Shown here: positions 49,623 through 59,301 of the stretch, piece after piece
Layout: each line of letters begins with the position of its first letter
How positions within the stretch are numbered: the first letter of the stretch is position 1
DNA from: a virus
Length of the DNA: 64,000 bases
Reading direction: 5' to 3' (one strand)
IMG/VR virus record: IMGVR_UViG_3300042691_023046
Coordinates: 1-64,000 of that record
Notes under the pieces: generated by a model
Told to the model about the DNA's origin: nothing
The model's input: the letters and a program-made list of their open reading frames with translations, nothing else
Databases searched by the model: none
Made by a program: the position numbers and the translations under genes

Positions 49623-50711
49623 ATGGAAACAGACAACAATCAACAATTCCAAGTAGCAGCTTCTCAATTAAAAGGTGTACAATTAGATAAACCAGTAGAA
49701 GTACCAATTATTACACCAGAACCAGTATTAGGTGAAGATGGAAAACCAATAGCAGTAATACCAGAAGTAATAGAACCAGATTTACCTGATTTTATTAAAA
49801 CTTTAATAGGTAAACAACCAGAAACAGTAGCAAATAATAATGATGGAAAAACAAAAGGTGATGAACCCCATCCAAATTTTTCAGCTATTGAAAATCTTTT
49901 AAATGATTGGGGAATTAAACCCGATGAAATAGAAGGAGTAGATATTAAATCAAATGATTTAGATGATATAAAAAAAGTATTTTCTAAACGTGAAGAACTA
50001 ATAAGAAAAGAAGCAGTTACAACATTAAGACCAGAAGTACAAGCTTTACATGACCATTTAGAAAGTGGAAAAGGTTTGGATTCTTGGAATAAAAAACAAG
50101 AAAGTATTAATTGGGAAAATGTTAAACAAAATTTAAAACAAGATGATATTGCTACTTTAGAACAAATAGTAAGAAATGGTTTAGTAAGTTCTGGTTTAAA
50201 AGATACAGTTATTAAATCTGCAATTGAAAGTTTAAAAGATGAAGATGCTTTATATACCACAGCACTTGATTTTGTTAATAAATTTGATGCAGCAGATAAA
50301 GCAGCTATAAAAGAAATAGAAGATGCGGAAATTGCTATGAATTTAGCTAATAAATCTGATATTGAAAAAGTTGTTAATACTGTAAGTGATATAGTTAAAT
50401 CAGGTACTTTTAAATTATCAGATAATCATAGTTTTAATATACCAGAAGTAGAAAGAAAAGAATTTTTAGAAACAGTTCTTGACCCTAGTAAAAAAACAGC
50501 TTTATATGAAAGTTTAGATTATAATCAATCTTTAGCAGTAGATTATATAGTGAGTAAAATTAAAGCAGGTAAAATAGCAGATATAAAATTTGGCACAGTA
50601 GTTAAACCAACTATTGTTGTAAAAGGAAGTAATCCTGTTAAAGTTAATGGTAATGAAGTAGAAGGAGGAGAGTTGTCATTAGAAAAAATGAGAGAACGAA
50701 TGAGAAACTAA
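49623..50711 (+). CDS. Scaffold-like head assembly protein
   Basis: 362 aa. Acidic, Pro-rich N-terminus (PVEVPIITPEPVLGEDGKPI), a helical charged middle and a C-terminal segment (GGELSLEKMRERMRN) that is basic, as in scaffolds that bind coat protein. Position between portal and major capsid protein supports the role. No protease motif seen. Confidence 0.75.
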   Translation: METDNNQQFQVAASQLKGVQLDKPVEVPIITPEPVLGEDGKPIAVIPEVIEPDLPDFIKTLIGKQPETVANNNDGKTKGDEPHPNFSAIENLLNDWGIKPDEIEGVDIKSNDLDDIKKVFSKREELIRKEAVTTLRPEVQALHDHLESGKGLDSWNKKQESINWENVKQNLKQDDIATLEQIVRNGLVSSGLKDTVIKSAIESLKDEDALYTTALDFVNKFDAADKAAIKEIEDAEIAMNLANKSDIEKVVNTVSDIVKSGTFKLSDNHSFNIPEVERKEFLETVLDPSKKTALYESLDYNQSLAVDYIVSKIKAGKIADIKFGTVVKPTIVVKGSNPVKVNGNEVEGGELSLEKMRERMRN

Positions 50712-50741
50712 TAAATATAAAAATTTTAATAATAAAATAAA

Positions 50742-52244
50742 ATGAACGGAAAAATAGCAAATGAACTAGTCTTAACACAAGACACTTATAAAGATAGTGC
50801 TTATTCAAGCATTACTGAATTAAGTAAAGCTTTACAGACTGATGCAGAATGGTTATCACCTATAGTAACTTTTTTATCTTATACAGATACTAAATACTAT
50901 ATGAAGAAAAACTACCCTTTTTTATACCAAACAGAAGGTAATAAAAATGTAGAAAGTTTAACTAAATTAGGTAATGCTAATTTTGAATACAAATATCCTA
51001 TTATAGGTAGATTAAAAACTACTAACCAAGTAGCAGTTACTTCTTTTTCATCTACAGACCAAGTAGGTAAAAATGGTATGCCTTTCCAAATGATATTTGC
51101 AGATAGACAGTTTTCAATAGGACAAACAGTTTATCCTTATGGTGTAAGTTCTAAATTACAATGTAGAGTATTAGTAGCACCAGAAAAAGTAAGTAATGGA
51201 TATAAATATACATTTAAAATATTTAATTCAAGTCCTACTTTGTTTTTACCTTTTCAAAGTTTAATAGCAGGAGCAGTTTGGAGTGCAGGTTTAAGAAAAG
51301 TTGCATTTGAAGGTTCAAAAGGAGGAGAATCACGTTCTCAATTACCTAGTACAGCAACTAATATGGTAACTTTAACTCGTAATACTTACAAGTTTAAAGG
51401 TAACGTAGATAAAAAAGTAATGAAATTTTCTATTCCTATAGATGGACAGAAATTTACTACTTATATGGATTGGGAATTGTTTTTAAGTAAAATTTATTTT
51501 AAAGAAGAACAAGAAGAAGATTTATTATGGTCGCAATATGGTAAAACTGCTAGTGGAGATTTCTCTAACTATGATGATGATGCTCCTATTACATCAGGAG
51601 CAGGTATTGAGCAGCAAATTCCTAGTAGTAATTCAGATACTTATAGTTTTTTAACTTTAAATAAGTGGAAAAATATTGTACGTGAGGTAACTTATGGTAT
51701 TAATGATGATATTACAGATTTACATGTTTACACAGGTAGAGGTGGTATGGAAGAATTTGATAATGCAGTTAAATCTGGATTTGTTAATTTCTTATCTAGT
51801 TCTAATGTATTAGCTAATAGTGATAAATTTATACAAGGTGCAAATTCTTGGGATATGACATTTGGTTCATATTTTAATAAATATCGTGTAGTTGATGGAC
51901 AAGTAATAACAGTACATTATCACCCATTATTAGATTTTGGTCGTAGAGCAAAAGCAGCAGTTAAGCATCCTGTTACTGGTTTTCCAATGACATCACATAA
52001 TTTCTACTTTATAGACCAATCACAAGTTGATGGTAAACCAAACTTACAATATGTAAGTGAAGATGGTAGAGAAAAAATGAAGATTGTACAAGGTATGACA
52101 GGTATGCCAGTAGGATTTACAGATAGTGTAAATGTTTCAACAGATAAAGATGAAACATCTATAGAATGGATGAAATCACATGGTATTTTAATTCGCAGAC
52201 CTTCTAGTTGTTTCAAATTAGAATGTACATTAAGCGGATTTTAG
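50742..52244 (+). CDS. Major capsid protein
   Basis: 500 aa. N-terminus (VLTQDTYKDSAYSSITELSK, then DAEWLSPIVTFLSYTDTKYY) resembles crAss-like major capsid proteins, whose HK97-fold N-arm contains such a 'dtYkDSayssItel..al..da.WlspivtfLsyt.tKYym' sequence. A large insertion with Gly-rich loops is in the middle, and AAVKHPVTGFPMTSHNFYFI near the C-terminus. It is the last recognised head shell gene and lies before the tRNA-like element. Confidence 0.85.
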   Translation: MNGKIANELVLTQDTYKDSAYSSITELSKALQTDAEWLSPIVTFLSYTDTKYYMKKNYPFLYQTEGNKNVESLTKLGNANFEYKYPIIGRLKTTNQVAVTSFSSTDQVGKNGMPFQMIFADRQFSIGQTVYPYGVSSKLQCRVLVAPEKVSNGYKYTFKIFNSSPTLFLPFQSLIAGAVWSAGLRKVAFEGSKGGESRSQLPSTATNMVTLTRNTYKFKGNVDKKVMKFSIPIDGQKFTTYMDWELFLSKIYFKEEQEEDLLWSQYGKTASGDFSNYDDDAPITSGAGIEQQIPSSNSDTYSFLTLNKWKNIVREVTYGINDDITDLHVYTGRGGMEEFDNAVKSGFVNFLSSSNVLANSDKFIQGANSWDMTFGSYFNKYRVVDGQVITVHYHPLLDFGRRAKAAVKHPVTGFPMTSHNFYFIDQSQVDGKPNLQYVSEDGREKMKIVQGMTGMPVGFTDSVNVSTDKDETSIEWMKSHGILIRRPSSCFKLECTLSGF

Positions 52245-52306
52245 TTTATAGTATTAAAGATAGAAATATCTGGTAATATATGGAGGTTCGATACCTCCAT
52301 AAACTA
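52243..52306 (+). tRNA. tRNA-like element lacking a D-arm
   Basis: A 7-bp acceptor-like stem AGTTTAT/ATAAACT (52243-52249 with 52299-52305) and a perfect T-arm GGAGG-TTCGATA-CCTCC (52282-52298). The D-arm is missing and the anticodon-like arm is AGATA/TATCT with a 4-nt loop. It starts on the last bases of the capsid stop codon. It may be a degenerate tRNA, or a tRNA-mimic for processing or protection of the mRNA 3' end by host enzymes such as RNase P. A charging role is unlikely. Confidence 0.55.
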
Positions 52307-52317
52307 CATTATTACAT

Positions 52318-52372
52318 GTATGAGAAAAAAAAGATTTAAAGCAAGAGAGTAGTTATATTTTCTCCTTCATAC
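52318..52372 (+). ncRNA. Stem-loop after the tRNA-like element
   Basis: GTATG+AGAAAA pairs with TTTTCT+CATAC (52318-52328 with 52358-52372) enclosing about 29 nt. With the tRNA-like element it makes the 52245-52414 gap structured. Purpose unknown. Confidence 0.45.
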
Positions 52373-52414
52373 AAGGTAACAAAAACATTATACAAATAAT
52401 AAAACAACCAAACA

Positions 52415-53509
52415 ATGACACAAACAACAACACCAGAAGAAAAACCAAGTTTATTAAAAAATAAAGCAGAAGTAAAACCAGAAATTTTAGTAGATGCTTT
52501 AGAAAATTTTACACCTGTAGCAGAATTAGGTATTAAACCAAAAGTAGATATACCATCAGAAGCAATTCCAGTAATAACTACAACAGATAAAGAAAAAAGA
52601 GTTATTAGAAAAGTAATCTTAAAAGTAAATAGAATGGAAAATGAACATTCTGTTATGCCTAAAGATTTAAGAGAATATAGACAAAGAATTAGTTCTGAAA
52701 TTAAAATGTTAGGAGGAATACCTACAACAGATTGTATTAAAGGTTTAACAAAAGACCAAGAAGAATACTTATTACCACAAACTTTAGGTATGCGCCCACA
52801 TGAAAATGGTTGGCAAGCTAGAGTAAGAGATTTTTGGTTAGATAGAAGTTTTATTATAGAAGGTGAAAAAACTTTAAATGCTAGTGCAACTATTAGAACA
52901 ATTACTAATTCATTAGGTCAATCAGTAGAAATAGAAGTTCCTGATAATTTAGATGAATATATTAATTGGGGTATGGCTATGGAAAGTTCAAAAGTAGCTA
53001 AAACAAAAATGGAAAAAGATAACAGTTCGTTATATGCTGTTATAATGGATGATACAGCAGAAATCGAAAGAAAACAAATAGAAGATTTAAGTATATTAGA
53101 TGCAGCAGATTTAGCTTATGTAAATTTAATAAGAGATAGTTCAACCGAAGCTACATCTAATAAAATAGATTGGATTTTAGCTAAAATTAAACAACCTAGT
53201 GAAAATTATTATTCAGCTTCACCAGAAATTAAAAAATTAAGAATTAGACGATTTAAAGATGAAAATCCTACTTCTTTTATAGAAGAATTAAAAAATCCAA
53301 ATTTAGAAGCAGAAGCTTTAATTAACACAGGATTAAATGAAGGAGTTATTTCATTAGATGGAACAACTTATTTCTTTGGATTAGAAAATTTAGGTACTTA
53401 CGCAGAAGCAGTACATTATGTAGGAAATGCTAATACACCAGAAAAAACAATGATATTGCAAAAATTAAAAAGCACTTTAAAAGTAGCTACTGGAAAAAAA
53501 ATTAAATAA
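52415..53509 (+). CDS. Structural protein, 364 aa
   Basis: Follows the capsid gene after the structured gap. The N-terminal part is Thr/Pro/Glu-rich; TTDCIKGLTKDQEEYLLPQT, LGMRPHENGWQARVRDFWLD and IDWILAKIKQPSENY follow. I recognise the middle as a conserved crAss-like post-capsid protein without a clear function; a head-associated role is likely. Confidence 0.78.
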   Translation: MTQTTTPEEKPSLLKNKAEVKPEILVDALENFTPVAELGIKPKVDIPSEAIPVITTTDKEKRVIRKVILKVNRMENEHSVMPKDLREYRQRISSEIKMLGGIPTTDCIKGLTKDQEEYLLPQTLGMRPHENGWQARVRDFWLDRSFIIEGEKTLNASATIRTITNSLGQSVEIEVPDNLDEYINWGMAMESSKVAKTKMEKDNSSLYAVIMDDTAEIERKQIEDLSILDAADLAYVNLIRDSSTEATSNKIDWILAKIKQPSENYYSASPEIKKLRIRRFKDENPTSFIEELKNPNLEAEALINTGLNEGVISLDGTTYFFGLENLGTYAEAVHYVGNANTPEKTMILQKLKSTLKVATGKKIK

Positions 53510-53533
53510 AAATTTTAAATAAAATAAATAAAA

Positions 53534-55153
53534 ATGAATAAATTACTAATTTTAAGTGGTACAACAAACCAAACTTATGGTAGAAGTGCAGCTTCTACTA
53601 CTAAAAATACAGGTTTAACAACTGATATATTAAATGCAGGTTGTGTTGGTATATATGGTTTAGTAGGTACTGATGCTACTACAGCAGCTAATAACGGTAA
53701 AAACTGTTTAGTAGGTGATGTAGCAGGTACAGGAGTTATTACTGGTGCTGCATTTTTAGCAGGAGGTGGAGATTTTGTACAAGTAGTACAAGGTGTTAAT
53801 CCATTAACAGGTACACCTATATCAACACATATTATAAACCCTCGTAGAGTAACTAGAATTACTAAACAAGTTTATACTAGCCCTATTAATGAAGTTTCAT
53901 TTTTAGGTTGGAATGGAACAAGTGGTAGTTTAAATTTACCTACTATTACACAAGGTTCACAAGGTACTTTGTTATCAGTAGGAGTAGAACAAAATGCAAA
54001 TTTGCAAATCAGAAATCAAGAAGATTATGATACAGGAGTTTTATTAACAACTGATACAGGATACACTATATCTTCAAAACTTGTAGTACAAATGAATAGT
54101 GCTAATGGTTATTTAACTCAAAGAGGTTTTGTAACTGGTAATGGTACTCAAGCAGATTTTACAGGTACAGCTACAGCTATTCTTTATACTAAAGATTCTA
54201 CTACAGCTTCTTTTGTAATTCAAGATGCTACAAATGGTTGGGTAGCTAGTACAGGTACAGTAGCAGCAGGTGATACAATAGGTATTGCTCATGCTAATAT
54301 GAAATCAGTAACTTTTACAGCTACACTATTAGGTACAGGAGCAGGTAGAACAATCGTAACAATTGGTTCAACAATATATAATATAGCAGATGCAGGTACA
54401 GCAGCTCAAAATGCTACAGCTATTGCAGCAGCTATTAATGCAGGTTCTCAAGCAACAGCCACAGTATCTACAGCAGATGTAACTATAGTATTAAATCCTA
54501 GTTCATTAGGTGCTAAAATATTAGTACAATTAACTGCTGATGATGCAGCTTGGACTACACCTACTTTAACAGTAAATTCAACTACTGGTGATACAACAAA
54601 TGTTTTACATAGAGCATTAGCAACAGTTTCAGCAGCAGCTACTTTTGAATTAGATAGACCATATAGAGGTGAAACAGGTTATTTCTTAGGATTAACTTCT
54701 ACATCTTTAGGTACAGGTATTGTAACAGGTACAACTGAATGGGGTGTTAAAATGTTAATTTTAACAGCAGGAGATAAATATGAATATGCTAAACAAGGTG
54801 TTTTACAATATGCTACTTTAACTCAAAGAGAAATAACAGGAGCAGTAAATCCTTCTTATGGTTTTGGTACTGGTCAATCTGTAGCAGATATGGAAAAATT
54901 AACTGTAGTTTATCGTGGTCAAATTGACACAATAGATTTAAGAATGAAACAGTTACCTAGATATGCTAATTTAGCAACTAATTATGATTTTTATACTATT
55001 CAATACAGCACATTAAATGATAGAGATGCTTTAGAACAAAGTGTTGTAAATTTAGTAGATGTAGGTTTAGCAGTTCCAGTAGGACATGCAGGACAAGCAG
55101 TATTAGAAACAGTAATGAAAGCTTTATTTAGTTCTGCTGTAGTTAATTTCTAG
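53534..55153 (+). CDS. Structural protein, Gly/Thr/Ala-rich, 539 aa
   Basis: N-terminus LSGTTNQTYGRSAASTTKNT then AGCVGIYGLVGTDATTAANN and IVTRVGTT-like beta-rich repeats, with a middle low-complexity Thr/Ala-rich domain (GTAATAILYTKDSTTASFVI-like). The C-terminal YANLATNYDFYTIQYSTLND is conserved-looking. Likely a tail tube, capsid decoration or similar abundant virion protein; which one I cannot tell. Confidence 0.78.
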   Translation: MNKLLILSGTTNQTYGRSAASTTKNTGLTTDILNAGCVGIYGLVGTDATTAANNGKNCLVGDVAGTGVITGAAFLAGGGDFVQVVQGVNPLTGTPISTHIINPRRVTRITKQVYTSPINEVSFLGWNGTSGSLNLPTITQGSQGTLLSVGVEQNANLQIRNQEDYDTGVLLTTDTGYTISSKLVVQMNSANGYLTQRGFVTGNGTQADFTGTATAILYTKDSTTASFVIQDATNGWVASTGTVAAGDTIGIAHANMKSVTFTATLLGTGAGRTIVTIGSTIYNIADAGTAAQNATAIAAAINAGSQATATVSTADVTIVLNPSSLGAKILVQLTADDAAWTTPTLTVNSTTGDTTNVLHRALATVSAAATFELDRPYRGETGYFLGLTSTSLGTGIVTGTTEWGVKMLILTAGDKYEYAKQGVLQYATLTQREITGAVNPSYGFGTGQSVADMEKLTVVYRGQIDTIDLRMKQLPRYANLATNYDFYTIQYSTLNDRDALEQSVVNLVDVGLAVPVGHAGQAVLETVMKALFSSAVVNF

Positions 55154-55162
55154 TAAATTAAT

Positions 55163-55849
55163 ATGACAGTCAAAGAAGCATATATATATATTCAACAAGG
55201 GCTGCAAAATATTGCAGCCTTTGTTTATTCTGATGTGTTATTACCAGAATTAGATGTGTTTTGGAATGAAGGTACAAACAAATTAATAGAATTAGCTTTT
55301 CCTGATGAAAGTAACGATAATCAAAATAAAAAATATCAATCAGTACAAGCTAGTTTAGATGATTTAAGAGTATTAGAAATTTTAAATCATAGTCCTACTA
55401 TAACATCAGAAGCATTAGGTAGTTATACTACTAGTTATATAACATTACCTAGTAATTATAGACATTTGTTAAATGATACTACTACAGTTAAAAAAATAGG
55501 TTGTGAAACTTATGTACAAGCACCTAACAGATTAACTAAAAGTGAAGATATATATAATTTATTAGAAACATCAGTTTTTAAAACAAGTGTTAAAAGTCCT
55601 ATTTCAAGATTAACAGGAAATAGATTATATGTTTATCAAACATATAAAGGAATAAAACAATTTGATATAGGTGCTATACTTATAGATTATATTAAAAAAC
55701 CTGATGTTGTTGCTTATGGTAGTACTGGTAATACAGTATTACAATTTCCAGACCAAGTTTGTTTTAAAATAATAGATATAGTATTAATTTATATAGCTAT
55801 TGTAGCAGAACAAAACCCAAATAAAATTCAATTTTTAAGTAAAGTATAA
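55163..55849 (+). CDS. Ring/connector-like structural protein
   Basis: 228 aa. Helix AYIYIQQGLQNIAAFVYSDV, then strands (DDLRVLEILNHSPTI) and YITLPSNYRHLLNDTTTVKK, plus a C-terminal helix (DQVCFKIIDIVLIYIAIVAE). 'lP.~yr.l........k' is typical of head-tail connector/ring proteins in crAss-like phages. Its start of translation follows 9 bases after the previous stop. Confidence 0.72.
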   Translation: MTVKEAYIYIQQGLQNIAAFVYSDVLLPELDVFWNEGTNKLIELAFPDESNDNQNKKYQSVQASLDDLRVLEILNHSPTITSEALGSYTTSYITLPSNYRHLLNDTTTVKKIGCETYVQAPNRLTKSEDIYNLLETSVFKTSVKSPISRLTGNRLYVYQTYKGIKQFDIGAILIDYIKKPDVVAYGSTGNTVLQFPDQVCFKIIDIVLIYIAIVAEQNPNKIQFLSKV

Positions 55850-56721
55850 TGGTATTAAAAATAGTACAAACAGCAGAACTTAATCAAAAAGGTAATATAA
55901 TTACTTTAAAAGATATAACAGGAGCAGATAATATATTAGATAGTACTAAATATGCTACAGGAAGTACTAATTTAAATAGAAATATACAAAACTCTATTAG
56001 TGAAGTAATAATAACTACACCTACTAATACTGTTTACAGTATTGTTGATAATTTAGCTATGACAACATCAAATGCTAATATTATAGCTAAAGGTACTGTG
56101 TTTCCTAATGAAAGTACAACTAAACTTATTGCACCTACAGATATAGGATTAACTTCAAATTCTTTGTTTCCTGATGGTATTTATAAAATAGAAGTTTATC
56201 AACATTATTTGATAGATAATATAGAAGATGGAACAGGTTATAGAATAAGTGATTTATCTTTAACTTTAGGAGGATATACTAATACAATTAAATTAGGGTA
56301 TGTAGATACTTTATTGGGTAAATTTGTAGCCAATAATGATGGAGGAACACCTGCTTTATTAGCTTCTTATACACAATTTAATAATAATGTTTTAAGTGTT
56401 ACAGGTGATACAATGTTATGTGATAAACCTTTATTTACAAGTGTATTAGGTTATACATGTTTTGCTACATATAAAACAACATTATATGTAAAAAACACAA
56501 CTAATTTATTAAATTGTTTTCAACCTAAAATAGCTAAAATAAGTATATCTGAAAAATCATGTTGTGCTAGTTGTAAAGATACACCACAAAAAGCAATAGA
56601 AGATATTTTTTATGGTTTGTTTATAATAGATGCACAATTTGCAGATGGTTTATATGATGAAGCTAATAAAGGTATTTTAACATTAAATAAAATATGTAAT
56701 AATGAAGGGTGTAATTGCTAA
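55849..56721 (+). CDS. Structural protein with Cys-rich C-terminus, 290 aa
   Basis: Beta-rich body (KDITGADNILDSTKYATGST; ISEVIITTPTNTVYSIVDN), then Cys clusters CCASCKDTPQKAIEDIFYG and a final ICNNEGCNC. The Cys pairs could bind metal or form crosslinks. Starts one base before the previous stop (TAATG). Likely tail or connector component. Confidence 0.75.
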   Translation: MVLKIVQTAELNQKGNIITLKDITGADNILDSTKYATGSTNLNRNIQNSISEVIITTPTNTVYSIVDNLAMTTSNANIIAKGTVFPNESTTKLIAPTDIGLTSNSLFPDGIYKIEVYQHYLIDNIEDGTGYRISDLSLTLGGYTNTIKLGYVDTLLGKFVANNDGGTPALLASYTQFNNNVLSVTGDTMLCDKPLFTSVLGYTCFATYKTTLYVKNTTNLLNCFQPKIAKISISEKSCCASCKDTPQKAIEDIFYGLFIIDAQFADGLYDEANKGILTLNKICNNEGCNC

Positions 56722-56993
56722 TGATAACTACAGAAGAATTAAATACTTTAAAATCAAGAACAACAGAATATTTTGCTCAATTAGGTAAAAATAATTTTAA
56801 TAGTTTAAGATTTGGTACAGAATTATGTACTACTAAATTTACTATTTTAAAAGAAGTATTAATGTATCAATGGGTTTTAAGTACATGGCAACAATACTTA
56901 GATGGTACAATAGTACCTGATGTTAATTATATAACACAATCAGATTTAGATATTATAGTAAATAGGTTAAATTATATAATAGATGGGATTTAA
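56715..56993 (+). CDS. Small structural protein, 92 aa
   Basis: ITTEELNTLKSRTTEYFAQL and LKEVLMYQWVLSTWQQYLDG, helical. Overlaps the flanking genes by 7 and 11 bases, consistent with coupled synthesis in the tail/fibre cluster. Function unknown. Confidence 0.7.
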   Translation: MLMITTEELNTLKSRTTEYFAQLGKNNFNSLRFGTELCTTKFTILKEVLMYQWVLSTWQQYLDGTIVPDVNYITQSDLDIIVNRLNYIIDGI

Positions 56994-57717
56994 TATATTT
57001 TCTAAAGCTACACATGAATCAGAAGTAGGAAATACTTCATTTGATAAATTATTTGATTTAAACAAATCAAATGATTGTGGTTGTAAAGATGGTAAAGATG
57101 GGCAGTCCATAACTGTAGTTTCTTCTTCTTTAGATGAAAGTGGAAATACTATTGTATTATTTAGTGATGGTTCAACTGTTACAATTAATAAAGGTAATAA
57201 TGGGGCAGATGGTTCTAATGGCTCTAATGGAATAAATGGTACAGATGGAACAGATGGTACTAATGGTAAAAGTATTTCAGTTTTAAGTCAAACAATAGAT
57301 AGTAATGGTAATACAATTATTACACTTACTGATGGAGTTACTAATTGGAATATACTTGTTAATAAAGGGACTAATGGAACAAATGGAGTAGATGGAACTA
57401 ATGGTACAAACGGGGTTGATGGTATAGATGGAATAAATGGTACAGATGGAACAGATGGTAAAAGTGCTTATGAAATAGCTGTATTAAATGGTTTTGTAGG
57501 AACAGAAGCAGCATGGCTTCTTAGTTTAAAAGGTTTAAATGGAACTAACGGTACTAATGGAACTGATGGTACAGATATATCTACATTACCTTATTACAAT
57601 GAAGCAGGGACTTTAATATCACCTTCACCTAATCCTTGTTCAACTGGTAAAACTTATATTTTAACACATGGTTGTAAAAGTGGTGTGCCAACTTTTTATT
57701 GGCAAGAACAACCTTAA
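56983..57717 (+). CDS. Collagen-like fibre protein
   Basis: 244 aa. Several Gly-X-Y blocks, mostly GTDGTNG and GTNGVDG (for example residues 80-97 and 128-160), joined by globular repeats ITVVSSSLDESGNTIVLFSD and ISVLSQTIDSNGNTIITLTD. A SAYEIAVLNGFVGTEAAWLL module, familiar from phage fibre proteins, follows. The C-terminus has CSTGKTYILTHGCKSGVPTF. Probably a trimeric head or tail fibre involved in adsorption. Confidence 0.8.
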   Translation: MGFNIFSKATHESEVGNTSFDKLFDLNKSNDCGCKDGKDGQSITVVSSSLDESGNTIVLFSDGSTVTINKGNNGADGSNGSNGINGTDGTDGTNGKSISVLSQTIDSNGNTIITLTDGVTNWNILVNKGTNGTNGVDGTNGTNGVDGIDGINGTDGTDGKSAYEIAVLNGFVGTEAAWLLSLKGLNGTNGTNGTDGTDISTLPYYNEAGTLISPSPNPCSTGKTYILTHGCKSGVPTFYWQEQP

Positions 57718-57752
57718 TACTTTTTTAATTTTTAATTATCAAACAATTTAAT

Positions 57753-57760
57753 TATATTTG
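57753..57760 (+). promoter_or_regulatory. Weak promoter-like -7 box
   Basis: TATATTTG just before the ATG at 57766, but at the -33 position only TTT is found. May be a weak internal promoter for downstream fibre/lysis genes, or chance. Confidence 0.3.
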
Positions 57761-57765
57761 CAATT

Positions 57766-58068
57766 ATGTGGGAATTTATAGAAAAATTAATAACAGATAT
57801 TACTGTATGTACAGCAGTAACAGTAAATAGTACAACAAAAACAGAAGCTTTATTAAATACTAGTAAAAGTTATAAATGTAAAATTATTGAAGTAAGAAAT
57901 ACTTCAAGTACTGATAATATAAGAGTATATACTAATAATTCAACAGAATATTTTACAATGTTACCACTTGAACGTAGAGTAGTTATGGTAAAAAATTTAA
58001 GCGATTTAGCATTTAGTTTAGCTGTAGGTACTACATCTACAAGAATAGAGTTAGTAATAGAAAATTAA
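57766..58068 (+). CDS. Small beta-rich structural protein, 100 aa
   Basis: Beta-rich (AVTVNSTTKTEALLNTSKSY; KIIEVRNTSSTDNIRVYTNN) with a C-terminal GTTSTRIELVIEN. Could be a fibre knob, decoration or accessory. Unknown family. Confidence 0.68.
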   Translation: MWEFIEKLITDITVCTAVTVNSTTKTEALLNTSKSYKCKIIEVRNTSSTDNIRVYTNNSTEYFTMLPLERRVVMVKNLSDLAFSLAVGTTSTRIELVIEN

Positions 58069-58081
58069 TAAATAAATTATT

Positions 58082-58783
58082 ATGACTAGACAAACAGCAA
58101 GAAGTTCATTAGGTAGTGGAGGAAGTTCATTAGTAAATGGAATACTACAAATAGCAGGAGGAGTTGGTTTAGACACTACTTTAAGAAATATAACTGACCG
58201 ACTAGGAACATTAAGTCCTTTAAATTTAAGTACAGCACAAGTAAATATAGGTGGTGGTACTTCATTAGGAAGATTAGTTATAAGAGGTGATGGTACAAAT
58301 CCAATTAATAGATTTGAAGATAGTACAGGAACTTTATTTTGGAGTTTAAATGCAGCAGCTACTATTCAACGAATAGGAGGTACAACTTCAAGTTTTCCAG
58401 CTATAAAAAGAAATGGTTCAGCAATTGATTTTAGATTAGCTGACGATAGTGCTTATTGTGCAATTAGTGCTTATGATGTTCAAGTATTTAACAGTAGGTA
58501 TTTTTTATTAGGTTCAAATTCGTCAGGTACAGCAGGAGTATTAATGTCGGGCTTAGGGCAAGGAATACTTAGTTTAACAGATGCAGGAGCAACGAATGGT
58601 ATTACACAATTAAGATTTGGTAGAGGTTCAGATATTGGTATTTTTAATGGAACAGGTAGTCCAGAAGGAGTAGTTACAGCACCAGCAGGTTCAATTTATT
58701 TAAATAAATTAGGAGGTGTTTTTACTAGTGTATTTGTTAAACAAACAGGAACAGGTAACACAAATTGGGTAGGTATAGGATAA
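58082..58783 (+). CDS. Fibre-like protein, 233 aa
   Basis: NLSTAQVNIGGGTSLGRLVI, RGDGTNPINRFEDSTGTLFW, SLNAAATIQRIGGTTSSFPA and a C-terminal APAGSIYLNKLGGVFTSVFV. The 'v.f.......v.....g' and 'paGsiy....Gg....vf.k.tg.g..nW' patterns are typical of phage fibre C-termini. Likely tail or head fibre. Confidence 0.75.
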   Translation: MTRQTARSSLGSGGSSLVNGILQIAGGVGLDTTLRNITDRLGTLSPLNLSTAQVNIGGGTSLGRLVIRGDGTNPINRFEDSTGTLFWSLNAAATIQRIGGTTSSFPAIKRNGSAIDFRLADDSAYCAISAYDVQVFNSRYFLLGSNSSGTAGVLMSGLGQGILSLTDAGATNGITQLRFGRGSDIGIFNGTGSPEGVVTAPAGSIYLNKLGGVFTSVFVKQTGTGNTNWVGIG

Positions 58784-58802
58784 TATATTAAATAATAAAA
58801 AT

Positions 58803-59111
58803 ATGATAGTATTAAATGAAATAAGTGTAATAGAAACAGGTGCAGAAGTAAGCTACAAAGCTAAAGAACTTACAATTAAGTATGAAGCTGATTTAGAAAC
58901 TGAATTAATTGATGGAGTTCTTACAAAAGTAGGAAAAATTAAAAGTTGGATATTTAATGAAACTGGTAACAATATAATGAGTGTTCAAAGAATTGATAAT
59001 GACAAAGATTTTATTGGTAAAGATATTTTAGGAGAATTACATAAAATATATATTATACAATTAAAATCATTAAATCCTAATTTAACTTTTATAGATACTT
59101 ATAATAAATAA
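58803..59111 (+). CDS. Hypothetical protein, 102 aa
   Basis: Alpha/beta (IVLNEISVIETGAEVSYKAK; YEADLETELIDGVLTKVGKI). Mid-cluster position between fibre and lysis genes. No family recognised. Confidence 0.7.
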   Translation: MIVLNEISVIETGAEVSYKAKELTIKYEADLETELIDGVLTKVGKIKSWIFNETGNNIMSVQRIDNDKDFIGKDILGELHKIYIIQLKSLNPNLTFIDTYNK

Positions 59112-59113
59112 TT

Positions 59114-59275
59114 ATGTTAAAAATTGAAATATCAGAACAAGAAGCTCAATTAATACTAAATGGGTTAGGAGAATTAAAAGCTAAAGAAAGTATTGAATTT
59201 ATTTTAAAATTTAGACTAGTTTGTGAACAACAAATAGAAGTTAATCGAAATAAACAAATAAATAAAAAAAAATAA
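59114..59275 (+). CDS. Small hypothetical protein, 53 aa
   Basis: LKIEISEQEAQLILNGLGEL, KAKESIEFILKFRLVCEQQI then a Lys/Asn-rich tail. A compact helical protein of a kind often found in phage genomes; starts two bases after the previous stop. Confidence 0.65.
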   Translation: MLKIEISEQEAQLILNGLGELKAKESIEFILKFRLVCEQQIEVNRNKQINKKK

Positions 59276-59301
59276 AAGTTAAATAAAATTAATAAAAAAA
59301 A

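Noticed and set aside
49664-50260. 198-aa frame on the - strand within the scaffold-like gene
   Set aside because: Opposite to a well-supported gene, with Ser/Phe-rich composition typical of a shadow frame.
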